From JACVRW01 sp052038485 (GTDB lineage Bacteria > Actinomycetota > Thermoleophilia > Solirubrobacterales > Thermoleophilaceae), in the NCBI GenBank assembly GCA_052038485.1, contig JBQGCL010000251.1, forward strand, positions 1 through 23,625: a DNA stretch of 23,625 nt, in the 5' to 3' direction. Positions 13,600 through 20,798 of the stretch are shown here, piece by piece. How positions within the stretch are numbered: the first letter of the stretch is position 1; each line of letters starts with the position of its first letter. The position numbers and the translations under genes are program-made. The notes below the pieces were generated by a model that saw nothing but the letters and a program-made list of their open reading frames with translations, did no database searches and had not been told where the DNA came from.

Positions 13600-15107
13600 G
13601 CGCGATCGTCCTCGTCGGGTTCATGGGCGCCGGCAAGTCGACCGGCGCCCGCTCGCTCGCCGCCGAGCTGGGCGGGCATGCGCTCGACTCGGACCGCGAG
13701 ATCGAGCAGCGGATCGGCGAGCCGATCGAGTCGTTCTTCGACCGCGAGGGCGAGGCCGCCTTCCGCGCGCGCGAGGAGGAGGTCGTCTGCGAGCTGCTCG
13801 CCCGCGACGACGCCGCGGTGATCGCGCTCGGCGGCGGGGCGCTCGCGTCGGAGCGGGTGCGGGACGCACTCACCCGCCACACCGTCGTCCACCTCGAGAT
13901 CGACCCCGAGGACGCGTGGCGCCGCGCGTCAGGCAAGGGCCGGCCGCTGGCGCGCGACCGCGACCGCTTCGCGGCGCTCTGGAGCGACCGGCGGGCGGTC
14001 TACGAGTCGGTCTCCGACGCGGTCGTGCCGCCGTCGGACCGCGACGCGCTGCGGCGGGCGCTGCCGTTCGTGAAGGCGCTGGACGGCGCTCCGCCAAGCA
14101 CGCGCCTGGTCTGGGCGGCCGCCGATTCGGGCGACTACCCGGTCTTCCTCGGCCGCGGCCTGATCGAGTCGGGCTTCTTCCCGCCGCTGGACGGCCGCCG
14201 ATTCGTGGTCACCGACGAGAACGTCGCGCGCGTGCAGCGGGTCCGAGGCGACGAGCGGATCGTCGTGATGGCCGGCGAGGACCACAAGACGATCCACGGC
14301 GCCGAGCACGTGCTGCGCTCGCTCGCTCAGGGCGGCGCCGAGCGGGGCGACCTGGTCGTCGCGGTGGGCGGCGGGGTCGTCGGCGACCTGGCGGGCTTCT
14401 GCGCCGCCGTCTACCAGCGCGGCATGCGCCACGCCCAGGTGCCGACCACGCTGGTCGCCCAGGTCGACTCGGCCTACGGCGGCAAGACCGGGGTGGACCT
14501 GCCCGAGGGCAAGAACTACGTCGGCGCCTATCACCAGCCGTCGGCTGTGCTGTGCGACCCCGCCGCGCTCGACACGCTGCCGGCGGAGGAGAGGGCGGCC
14601 GGGTACGTCGAGGTCGTCAAGACGGCGCTGATCGCGGGCGGCGGGCTGTGGGCGCGGGTGCGCCAGGGAGGGGAGATCGGCGGCGCCGAGATCATGGGCT
14701 GCCTGCGCACGAAGCTGGCGGTGGTGGCGCAGGACGAGCGCGACGGCGGGCGCCGGCAGGTGCTCAACCTGGGCCACACGGTGGGTCACGCGATCGAGGC
14801 CGCCACCGGTTACAAGCGGTACCGCCACGGCGAGGCGGTCGGGATCGGCCTGCTGGCGGCGCTGCGGCTGTCGCAGCGCGAGCCGCTGCGCTCCGAAGTC
14901 GCCGAGCTGCTGCGCGCGCGCGGGCTGCCGCTCGCCTTCATGGGCGCCTCCGTCGAGGATGTGCTGGCGATGGTCGAGCGCGACAAGAAGCGCGAGGGCG
15001 GGCGGGTGCCATTCGTGCTCGTCGAGGCGCCCGGCGAGGTGACTCCCGGCCACGAGGTGGACGCCGAGGCGCTGCGCGCCGCCGTTGAGGAGGTGCGCGA
15101 GCGATGA
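13584..15107 (+). CDS. aroKB: Bifunctional shikimate kinase / 3-dehydroquinate synthase (AroK-AroB fusion)
   Basis: A 507-residue fusion in one uninterrupted frame. Residues about 1-165 are shikimate kinase: Walker A GFMGAGKS (12-19), the substrate pair DSD (35-37), GGGAL and the RPLA lid segment (120-123). Residues about 170-505 are 3-dehydroquinate synthase: the NAD-binding GGGVVGDLAGF, PTTLVAQVDSAYGGKTGVD, and metal ligands in GYVEVVKTALI, LNLGHTVGHAIE and YRHGEAVGIG. The enzymes act at steps 5 and 2 of the pathway. The only start that keeps the whole kinase domain is TTG at 13584, and AGGAG (13571-13575) lies 8 nt before it, inside aroC. Normally aroK and aroB are separate neighbouring genes, so the join is a natural fusion of that pair. 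It ends in an ATGA overlap with aroQ. Confidence 0.93.
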   Translation: MESQIGAIVLVGFMGAGKSTGARSLAAELGGHALDSDREIEQRIGEPIESFFDREGEAAFRAREEEVVCELLARDDAAVIALGGGALASERVRDALTRHTVVHLEIDPEDAWRRASGKGRPLARDRDRFAALWSDRRAVYESVSDAVVPPSDRDALRRALPFVKALDGAPPSTRLVWAAADSGDYPVFLGRGLIESGFFPPLDGRRFVVTDENVARVQRVRGDERIVVMAGEDHKTIHGAEHVLRSLAQGGAERGDLVVAVGGGVVGDLAGFCAAVYQRGMRHAQVPTTLVAQVDSAYGGKTGVDLPEGKNYVGAYHQPSAVLCDPAALDTLPAEERAAGYVEVVKTALIAGGGLWARVRQGGEIGGAEIMGCLRTKLAVVAQDERDGGRRQVLNLGHTVGHAIEAATGYKRYRHGEAVGIGLLAALRLSQREPLRSEVAELLRARGLPLAFMGASVEDVLAMVERDKKREGGRVPFVLVEAPGEVTPGHEVDAEALRAAVEEVRER

Positions 15108-15538
15108 AGGGCCGCATCACGGTCCTGCACGGGATCAACTTCGACGTGCTCGGGCGGCGCCCGGCGACCCACTACGGCGGGCTGACCCTGGAGGCGCTCG
15201 AGCTTCAGATCAAGCGCTACGCGGACGAGCTCGACCTGACCGTCGCCTTCTCGCAGACCAACCACGAGGGCGACTACTGCGAGGCGCTGCACAACGCCAC
15301 CGGCGAGGGGCTGATCCTCAACCCGGGCGCGTGGACGCACTACTCGTGGGCGATCCGCGACGCGCTCGAGGTGGCAGCCCTGCCGGCGGTCGAGGTGCAC
15401 CTGTCGGCCATCGACGAGCGCGAGGAGTGGCGGCGCGTGTCGGTGATCCGCGACCTGTGCATCGGCACCGTCCAGGGCAAGGGGCCGGAGGGCTATCGCG
15501 AGGCGCTGGCGCTGCTGCGGGAGCACCTGGACCGGTGA
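15104..15538 (+). CDS. aroQ: Type II 3-dehydroquinate dehydratase, divergent N-terminus
   Basis: A 144-residue enzyme, the usual length for the dodecameric type II class, catalysing step 3 of the shikimate pathway. The catalytic Arg and Tyr are in LGRRPATHYGG (Arg18/19, Tyr24), followed by QTNHEGDYCEALH, NPGAWTHYSWAIRDAL and the His of VEVHLS (His99). The first strand is unusual: it reads LHGINFDVLG where most members have LNGPNLNLLG, so the first Asn and Pro are replaced. All catalytic positions remain, and activity is expected. It sits between aroKB and pepP with 4-nt overlaps on both sides. Confidence 0.88.
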   Translation: MKGRITVLHGINFDVLGRRPATHYGGLTLEALELQIKRYADELDLTVAFSQTNHEGDYCEALHNATGEGLILNPGAWTHYSWAIRDALEVAALPAVEVHLSAIDEREEWRRVSVIRDLCIGTVQGKGPEGYREALALLREHLDR

Positions 15539-16593
15539 GCCGCGCGGACAACGTGGTCGCCCTGCTCGACGAGCGGGAGCTCGACTGCCTGCTGGTCTCG
15601 AACCTCGTCAACGTGCGCTACCTGACCGGGTTCACCGGAACCAACGGCGCCTGTGTGGTCACGCGCGACGAGCGCCTCTTCCTGACCGACTCGCGCTACG
15701 TCGAGCAGGCCAAGCAGCAGGTGGGCGAGTTCGAGCTGCTCGCGGCGAGCCGCGAGCTGCTCGGCGACCTGGCCGCACGGCTGAGCGGCCGCGCCGGGTT
15801 CGACGACGCGCACGTGAGCGTGAAGGCGCACGCCGCACTCTCGGCCAAGATCCCCGAGGAGGTCGAGCTCGTAGCCGCGGGGGGGCTAGTCGAGCAGCTA
15901 CGGGCTATCAAGGATGACGACGAGCTGGCCGCCATCCGCGCCGCGGCCGAGCTCGCCGACGGCGCCTACGCGCGCCTGCGCGAGGACGGGCTGGTGGGCC
16001 GTACCGAGCGTGAGGTCGCGCGCTGGATCACCCGTTTCCTCGAGGACAGCGGGGCCGACGAGGTCTCGTTTCCGCCGATCGCCGCGGGCGGCGCGCATGG
16101 GGCGCTGCCGCACGCGTTCCCGCGCGATGTGGAGATCGAGCGCGGCGTGCTGGTCGTGCTCGACCTGGGCGCTCGGCTCGACGGCTACTGCTCGGACTGC
16201 ACGCGCACGTTCGCGACAGGCCCGCTGCCCGACCGCGCCGTCGATGCCTACGAGACCGTGCGATCCGCCCAGGCGGCGGCGCTCGAGCAGATGCGCGCCG
16301 GCGCGGTTTGCAGGGAGGTCGACGCCACCGCCCGCGAGGCGGTCAAGGAGCAGCTCGGGGTCGGCTTCGACCACGGCCTCGGCCACGGGGTCGGGCTGGA
16401 GGTCCACGAGGGGCCGCGGCTGGCGACGACGGCCGAGGGCGAGCTCGAGGCGGGCAACGTGCTGACGGTGGAGCCGGGCGTGTACCTGCCCGGCGAGTTC
16501 GGCATCCGCATCGAGGACCTTGTGGCGGTGACGGGCGACGGCCCCGACGTGTTGACCGGGTTCCCGAAGGAGCTGGTGACGGTCGACAATTGA
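15535..16593 (+). CDS. pepP: Xaa-Pro aminopeptidase, M24 family
   Basis: A 352-residue cytosolic metallopeptidase that removes residues in front of proline. The N-terminal creatinase-like domain includes LVSNLVNVRYLTGFTGTNG. The C-terminal pita-bread domain has the metal ligands Asp210 and Asp221 (LDLGARLDGYCSDCTRTF), His284 (GLGHGVGLEVHE), Glu313 (TVEPGVYLP) and Glu327 (GIRIEDL). The GTG start overlaps the aroQ stop (GTGA). The order aroQ-pepP is common in Gram-positive bacteria and is often followed by efp; here a TauE/SafE permease follows instead. The protein may be called a Xaa-Pro dipeptidase in some annotations. Confidence 0.92.
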   Translation: MSRADNVVALLDERELDCLLVSNLVNVRYLTGFTGTNGACVVTRDERLFLTDSRYVEQAKQQVGEFELLAASRELLGDLAARLSGRAGFDDAHVSVKAHAALSAKIPEEVELVAAGGLVEQLRAIKDDDELAAIRAAAELADGAYARLREDGLVGRTEREVARWITRFLEDSGADEVSFPPIAAGGAHGALPHAFPRDVEIERGVLVVLDLGARLDGYCSDCTRTFATGPLPDRAVDAYETVRSAQAAALEQMRAGAVCREVDATAREAVKEQLGVGFDHGLGHGVGLEVHEGPRLATTAEGELEAGNVLTVEPGVYLPGEFGIRIEDLVAVTGDGPDVLTGFPKELVTVDN

Positions 16594-17315
16594 TGGCGCT
16601 GGCCGCGGCCGCCGCGTTCGTGGGCGCGTTCGTCCAGTCGACGACCGGTTTCGGCTTCGCCCTGCTGCTCAGCCCGGCCGCGTTCGCGGCGTTGGAGCCG
16701 GTCGAGGCGGTGATGACGCTGCTCGTGCTGGGGCTGGCGCTCAACCTGCTCGTCCTGTTCGAGCACGGACGGCCCGACCACGTCGACTGGCGCGGGCTGG
16801 CACCGGTGCTGCTCTGGGCGCTCCCCGGGCTGGCGGTGGGGGCGGTGGCACTGACGCGGCTGTCGAAGGACGCGCTCCAGGTGGGCGTGGGCCTGGCGGT
16901 GATCGCCGCGGCCGCCTGGCAGTGGCGCCAGCGCCGCCGCAGTGCCGCCGCACGTTCGCTGCCGGCCGTCGTCGCCGGCTTCACGAGCGGCGTGCTGACC
17001 ACGTCGATCAGCGTGAGCGGCCCGCCGATCGTCCTGTGGCTGGAGGCGCGCGCGGTCGAGCCCAAGGAGTTCCGCGCGTCGCTCGCGGCGAGCTTCCTGG
17101 CGCTCAACCTGACCGGCGGAGCGATCCTGCTTGCCAGCGAGGGCAGCGGATCGCTGTCGGCCGGAACGGTGGCGCCGCTGCTCGGGCTGGTGGTGGCCGG
17201 CTACGCGCTCGGGGCACTCGCCTTCCGCCGCCTCGACCGCGAGCGCTTCTACGTGCTCGCGCTCGCGCTGGTCGCGGTGACCGGCGCGGCGAGCGTGGCA
17301 GCCGGCCTCGCATAG
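16593..17315 (+). CDS. TauE/SafE-type membrane permease
   Basis: A 240-residue membrane protein with about seven or eight hydrophobic helices in two halves. The first half has the segment FVGAFVQSTTGFGFALLLSP and the second has GFTSGVLTTSISVSGPPIVL, which are the two repeated signatures of the sulfite exporter TauE/SafE (DUF81) family. These proteins move small sulfur-containing or other organic anions; the substrate here is unknown. The ATG shares one base with the pepP stop, so it is the last gene of the aro operon. No terminator is evident after it; imuB follows with its own LexA-box region. Confidence 0.85.
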   Translation: MALAAAAAFVGAFVQSTTGFGFALLLSPAAFAALEPVEAVMTLLVLGLALNLLVLFEHGRPDHVDWRGLAPVLLWALPGLAVGAVALTRLSKDALQVGVGLAVIAAAAWQWRQRRRSAAARSLPAVVAGFTSGVLTTSISVSGPPIVLWLEARAVEPKEFRASLAASFLALNLTGGAILLASEGSGSLSAGTVAPLLGLVVAGYALGALAFRRLDRERFYVLALALVAVTGAASVAAGLA

Positions 17316-17341
17316 CGGCTTGCAGCCGTCTTTGAGGAATG

Positions 17342-17355
17342 CGAACATGTGTTCG
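17342..17355 (+). promoter_or_regulatory. LexA box (SOS operator) of imuB
   Basis: CGAACATGTGTTCG is a perfect CGAAC-N4-GTTCG palindrome, the LexA site of Bacillus and actinobacteria. It overlaps the probable imuB start codon, so LexA would block the gene directly. Confidence 0.9.
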
Positions 17356-18564
17356 GTCATGGTCGTCTGCGTCCTCTACCCGCGGTTCGAATTGCTCGCA
17401 GGGTTGGGTGACCGTCGAGAGCTGCTGGCGGAGCCGGTTGCGCTGGCGCCCGAGGCTGGCAGGGAGCAGGTGGTGGGGGAGGTCTCCGCGGCCGCGGAGG
17501 CGTTTGGGTTGGTGCGCGGGATGCGGCTGGGCGAGGCGTTGTCGCGCTGCCCGGCGCTGCGGCTGATCCCGCCCGATCCGGAGGGGGTGCGCTCGCTCTG
17601 GAACGGCGTGCTCGACCGGCTCGAGGGGATCGGCGCCGGAGTGGAGTCGGACCGGGCCGGCGCGGCCTACTTCGAGTCCGCCGGCCTGCACGGGCTGCAC
17701 GGGGGCGACCTCGACGGGGTGCTCGCCGAGGCCCGCCGCGTGCTCGGCCCGGGCGCTCGCTTCGGGGCCGCCCCGAGCCGCTTCGCGGCGCACGCAGCCG
17801 CTCTCCGGGCGAGGCCGCGACGGGGTCGCCGCACGGTGGTGGTGGATGAGAGCGACGTGGGCGGCTTCCTCGCGCCACTGCCGGTCGCGCTGCTGCGCAC
17901 CAGGCCAGAGCTCCAGGCGCTGCCGGAGGTCTTCGAGCGGCTCGGCATCCGCACGCTCGGGGAGGTCGCCGAGCTGCCGTCGCGGGCCGTCGCCGAGCGC
18001 TTCGGCCATCCCGGCCTGCTCGCGCACGACCTGGCGCAGGGGCGCGACATCGCGCTCGATCCGCGCCGGCCGCCCGAGCCGGTGACCGAGCGGATCGACC
18101 TTCCCGACGCCGCCTCGGGCCAGCAGCTCGAACGGGCGCTGGAACTGCTGGTGGCCCGCGTGCTCGCCCGGCGCGAGCGGCGCGGCCGCTCGCTGCGCTC
18201 GCTCGCCATCTCGGCCCGCTTCGTCGCCGGTGGCACCTGGCGCACGGCGGTCACGCTGCGCCGTGCCAGCGCGGACTCCGAGCGGATCCTGCTCGCGCTC
18301 GCGCCCAAGCTGGCCGAGCTGCCGGCGCCGGCGGAGTCGCTCGGCCTCGAGGTCGAGGCGTTCGGCCCACCCGCGCAGGACCAGGGCCGCCTGCTCGACG
18401 AGGCCGCCGCGGTCAGGCGCGGCCGGCTCGGCGAGGCGGTCCGTCAGGCGCGCCAGGCAGCCGGCCCGGAGGCCGCCCTGAAGGTGCTCGAGGTGGATCC
18501 GCAGTCGCGCGTCCCGGAGCGGCGCGTGGTGCTGGCGCCGTTTCCGGACGCCCCGGCCCCGTGA
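17347..18564 (+). CDS. imuB: ImuB, Y-family DNA polymerase-like mutagenesis protein
   Basis: About 405 residues. It has the layout of a Y-family polymerase: an N-terminal palm (VVCVLYPRFELLAG), a fingers and palm region (GLVRGMRLGEALSRCP, VESDRAGAAYFESAGLHGLHGG), a helix-hairpin-helix thumb (FERLGIRTLGEVAELPSRAV) and a little-finger domain. The first catalytic acid is replaced by the YPRF segment, and the DE pair of the second motif reads DR, so it is predicted to be catalytically dead, as known for ImuB, which acts as a hub between DnaE2, the beta clamp and ImuA. GAGGAA (17334-17339) lies 7 nt before the ATG at 17347; an ATG at 17359 is possible. The LexA box shows it belongs to the SOS response. 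It overlaps the DUF6504 gene by 4 nt. Confidence 0.9.
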   Translation: MCSVMVVCVLYPRFELLAGLGDRRELLAEPVALAPEAGREQVVGEVSAAAEAFGLVRGMRLGEALSRCPALRLIPPDPEGVRSLWNGVLDRLEGIGAGVESDRAGAAYFESAGLHGLHGGDLDGVLAEARRVLGPGARFGAAPSRFAAHAAALRARPRRGRRTVVVDESDVGGFLAPLPVALLRTRPELQALPEVFERLGIRTLGEVAELPSRAVAERFGHPGLLAHDLAQGRDIALDPRRPPEPVTERIDLPDAASGQQLERALELLVARVLARRERRGRSLRSLAISARFVAGGTWRTAVTLRRASADSERILLALAPKLAELPAPAESLGLEVEAFGPPAQDQGRLLDEAAAVRRGRLGEAVRQARQAAGPEAALKVLEVDPQSRVPERRVVLAPFPDAPAP

Positions 18565-18812
18565 CGCCGGCGAGCTCCCGCAGGCTCGGCGAGCCCGAGC
18601 GGGCCGCCGTGGCGGCCGATGAGCGCGGCGTTCCGACCGCTCTCGGGGCCGCGCCGGTCGACTCCGTCCGCGAGGAATGGGTGGTCGAGGACCGCTGGTG
18701 GACGGGCCGGCCGCTGCGGCGGCGCTACTTCGAGCTGGTGCTGGCCAACGGACGAAACGTGGTCGTTTTCCGCGACCTCGTCGGCGGCGACTGGTTCCTC
18801 CAAAGAGCCTGA
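18561..18812 (+). CDS. DUF6504-like small protein of the ImuB cassette
   Basis: An 83-residue soluble protein. The segment VREEWVVEDRWWTGRPLRRRYFELVLANG, then FRDLVGGDWFLQRA, matches the pattern of the small DUF6504 family that sits between imuB and dnaE2 in many actinobacteria. Its conserved Trp, Arg and Phe residues suggest a compact beta-fold. No biochemical function is known to me. The GTG overlaps the imuB stop (GTGA), so the two are coupled and should share SOS control. In this window no dnaE2 follows; the next gene belongs to c-di-GMP signalling. Confidence 0.75.
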   Translation: MTPASSRRLGEPERAAVAADERGVPTALGAAPVDSVREEWVVEDRWWTGRPLRRRYFELVLANGRNVVVFRDLVGGDWFLQRA

Positions 18813-18836
18813 GTGTTCACTTCGCCGCAATCGCAG

Positions 18837-18863
18837 TAAAGGGGGTGGGGAAGCCGCCGATAG
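18837..18863 (+). promoter_or_regulatory. Sigma-28 (WhiG/FliA)-like promoter of the c-di-GMP gene pair, best match in the window
   Basis: TAAAGGGG (18837-18844), N11, then GCCGATAG (18856-18863). The classical consensus is TAAAGTTT-N11-GCCGATAA: the TAAAG core, spacer length and seven of eight -10 bases agree. The GTG at 18870 is 6 nt downstream with no ribosome site in between, suggesting a leaderless message. Confidence 0.75.
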
Positions 18864-18869
18864 AACAGT

Positions 18870-20798
18870 GTGAGCCGCCCTTTTTCCCCGTCCTCGCAGT
18901 TCGTGCGCAGTCTCCGCTTTCAAGTCACCGGCGTGGTGCTTCTCGTGGCCGTCGCTTGCGTGTACGTGGCGAACAAGACGACGGGCGACGAGCTGGAGGG
19001 CGCCTACCGGGACTCCGCCCAAACGGCGCTGCGGTCGGCCGCGGCGGGCTTTCGGGCCGGCACCGCGAACCCCGACGGCCTGCGCGAGCTGCTGCGCGAC
19101 AACCCCGAGCTCGAGTCGGCGGCGATCCACCGGCGAGGCCGCGCCGGCATATCGATCGGACGCCCCAGCGACGGCGCCGAGGTGCTGGTCACGAGTCTCC
19201 CGAACGGCGCCGAGCTCACGCTCACCTACGACATGCGTCCAGCGCAGCGAGCGCTCGAGGACCGCACCCGGCGCGTGCTGGTCATCTCCGGGGTGGTGGC
19301 GGTGGTCGCGGTCACGCTGCTGATGCTGATCTTCGGGCGCGCGATCTTCCATCCGCTCGACCGGCTGCGCGCGGCGGCGAGGGCCGTTGGCGCGGGGGAC
19401 CTCAGCGGCCGCTTGCGCTGGCGCCGCCGCGACGAGCTGGGCCAGCTGGCCCGCGAGTTCGACTCGATGGCGGCCCACTTGGAGGAGAACCAGCGCGGCC
19501 TCGAGGAGCTCGTACACCGGGACCCGCTCACCGACCTGCCCAACCACCGCCGCTTTCAGGAGGCGTTCGCCGCCGAGTTCGACGCGGCGCGCGCCGAGGG
19601 CCGCTCGTTCGCGGTGGTGCTGCTCGACGTCGACGAGTTCAAGCGCATCAACGAGGCGCGCGGCCATCCATACGGCGACGAGCTGCTCGGCCGCGCCGCC
19701 GCGGGGCTCGCCGAGGCGATGCGCGACCTCGGCGTGGTCGCTCGCGTCGGCGGCGACGAGTTCGGGCTCGTGCTCCCGGACGCCGACAGCGCTCGCGCCT
19801 TCGCGCTCGCCGAGGCGGCCCGGGCGGCGGTCGAGGTGTCCTCGCCCGTGCACGGCACGCTGCGCTGCTCGGCCGGCGTGGCCAGCTATCCGGAGGACGC
19901 CAAGAGCGCCGGCGCCCTGCTCCAGCTCGCCGCCGGGGCGCTGAGCTGGGCCAAGGACAGCGGGCGCGGTCGCACGCGCCGCTACGACCCCGAGCACGTC
20001 TTCGTCGTCACCGAGGAGCAGCGGGAGGACTTCGCCGCGCTGATCGCCCGGCCCGACGCGGTGCGCCCGGTCTTCCAGCCGATCGTCGCACTCGCGAGCG
20101 GCGAGGCGGTCGGGTACGAGGCGCTCGCGCGCTTCGACGGCAAGCCTGGCCTGCCGCCCTCGTGGTGGTTCTCGCAGGCCCACCGGTTCGGCCTCGGGGC
20201 GGCGCTCGAGGGGCAGTCGGTGCGCGCGGCGCTGGCGGCCCGCAACCGCCCGGCGGGCAGGTTCCTGTCGATCAACCTGAGCCCGTCGGCGCTCGGCTCG
20301 AGCCACGTGACCGAGTCCCTGCCGCGCGACCTGCGCGGCATCGTGCTCGAGATCACCGAGGAGGAGCGCGTGCTCGATATCGAGGGCCTCCAGCGCAACC
20401 TCCAGCCGCTGCGGGCGCGCGGCGCGCGCATCGCCGTCGACGACGCCGGGGAGGGCTACGCCGGGCTCCAGCAGGTGATGAGCATGCGCGCCGACATCAT
20501 CAAGCTCGACCGGGCGCTGGTGGCGGACGTGAACACAGACCCGGCCAAGGTCGCGTTGATCGGCTCGCTCGTGCACTTCGCCCGCAGCACCGCGGCCGCG
20601 ATCTGTGCAGAGGGCGTCGAGACGCTCGAGGAGCTGCGGACGCTGATCCACCTCGGCGTTTCCTACGGGCAGGGCTGGGCGCTCGCGCGCCCCGGCGCGC
20701 CCTGGCCGCGCGTGAACGCCGAGGCCGCCGGACTGTGCCGCGAGCTGCGCTCGGCCCAGCCCAGGATCGTGCCGCTCGAGCTGAGGAAGGGCGCCTGA
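18870..20798 (+). CDS. Membrane HAMP-GGDEF-EAL c-di-GMP enzyme
   Basis: A 642-residue protein: membrane helix at about residues 17-34, an extracytoplasmic sensor of about 100 residues, a second helix at about 136-157, HAMP at about 155-208, GGDEF domain at about 215-370 and EAL domain at about 395-615. The cyclase motif is intact (GGDEF at 294-298). A canonical inhibitory RxxD is not found at the usual place. The EAL domain keeps its key residues: EAL 417-419, Asn469, Glu494, Asp524-Asp525, Lys545 and Glu581 in AEGVET. The loop is DDAGEGYAG in place of the usual DDFGTGYS. It may therefore make and break c-di-GMP, with the net sign unknown. It is coupled to the next cyclase by an ATGA-type overlap and has the strongest sigma-28-like promoter in the window. 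The ligand of the sensor is unknown. Confidence 0.92.
   Translation: MSRPFSPSSQFVRSLRFQVTGVVLLVAVACVYVANKTTGDELEGAYRDSAQTALRSAAAGFRAGTANPDGLRELLRDNPELESAAIHRRGRAGISIGRPSDGAEVLVTSLPNGAELTLTYDMRPAQRALEDRTRRVLVISGVVAVVAVTLLMLIFGRAIFHPLDRLRAAARAVGAGDLSGRLRWRRRDELGQLAREFDSMAAHLEENQRGLEELVHRDPLTDLPNHRRFQEAFAAEFDAARAEGRSFAVVLLDVDEFKRINEARGHPYGDELLGRAAAGLAEAMRDLGVVARVGGDEFGLVLPDADSARAFALAEAARAAVEVSSPVHGTLRCSAGVASYPEDAKSAGALLQLAAGALSWAKDSGRGRTRRYDPEHVFVVTEEQREDFAALIARPDAVRPVFQPIVALASGEAVGYEALARFDGKPGLPPSWWFSQAHRFGLGAALEGQSVRAALAARNRPAGRFLSINLSPSALGSSHVTESLPRDLRGIVLEITEEERVLDIEGLQRNLQPLRARGARIAVDDAGEGYAGLQQVMSMRADIIKLDRALVADVNTDPAKVALIGSLVHFARSTAAAICAEGVETLEELRTLIHLGVSYGQGWALARPGAPWPRVNAEAAGLCRELRSAQPRIVPLELRKGA

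Noticed and set aside
18444..20651. A 735-residue open frame on the minus strand opposite the c-di-GMP gene
   Set aside because: Antisense shadow of a gene with intact GGDEF and EAL motifs; no recognisable domain.
18677..20797. A 1233-residue open frame ending with the GAF-GGDEF protein
   Set aside because: Residues before 20798 are an out-of-frame reading of the GGDEF-EAL gene, low in complexity and rich in Arg. The ATG at 20798 overlaps the previous stop as in other coupled genes.
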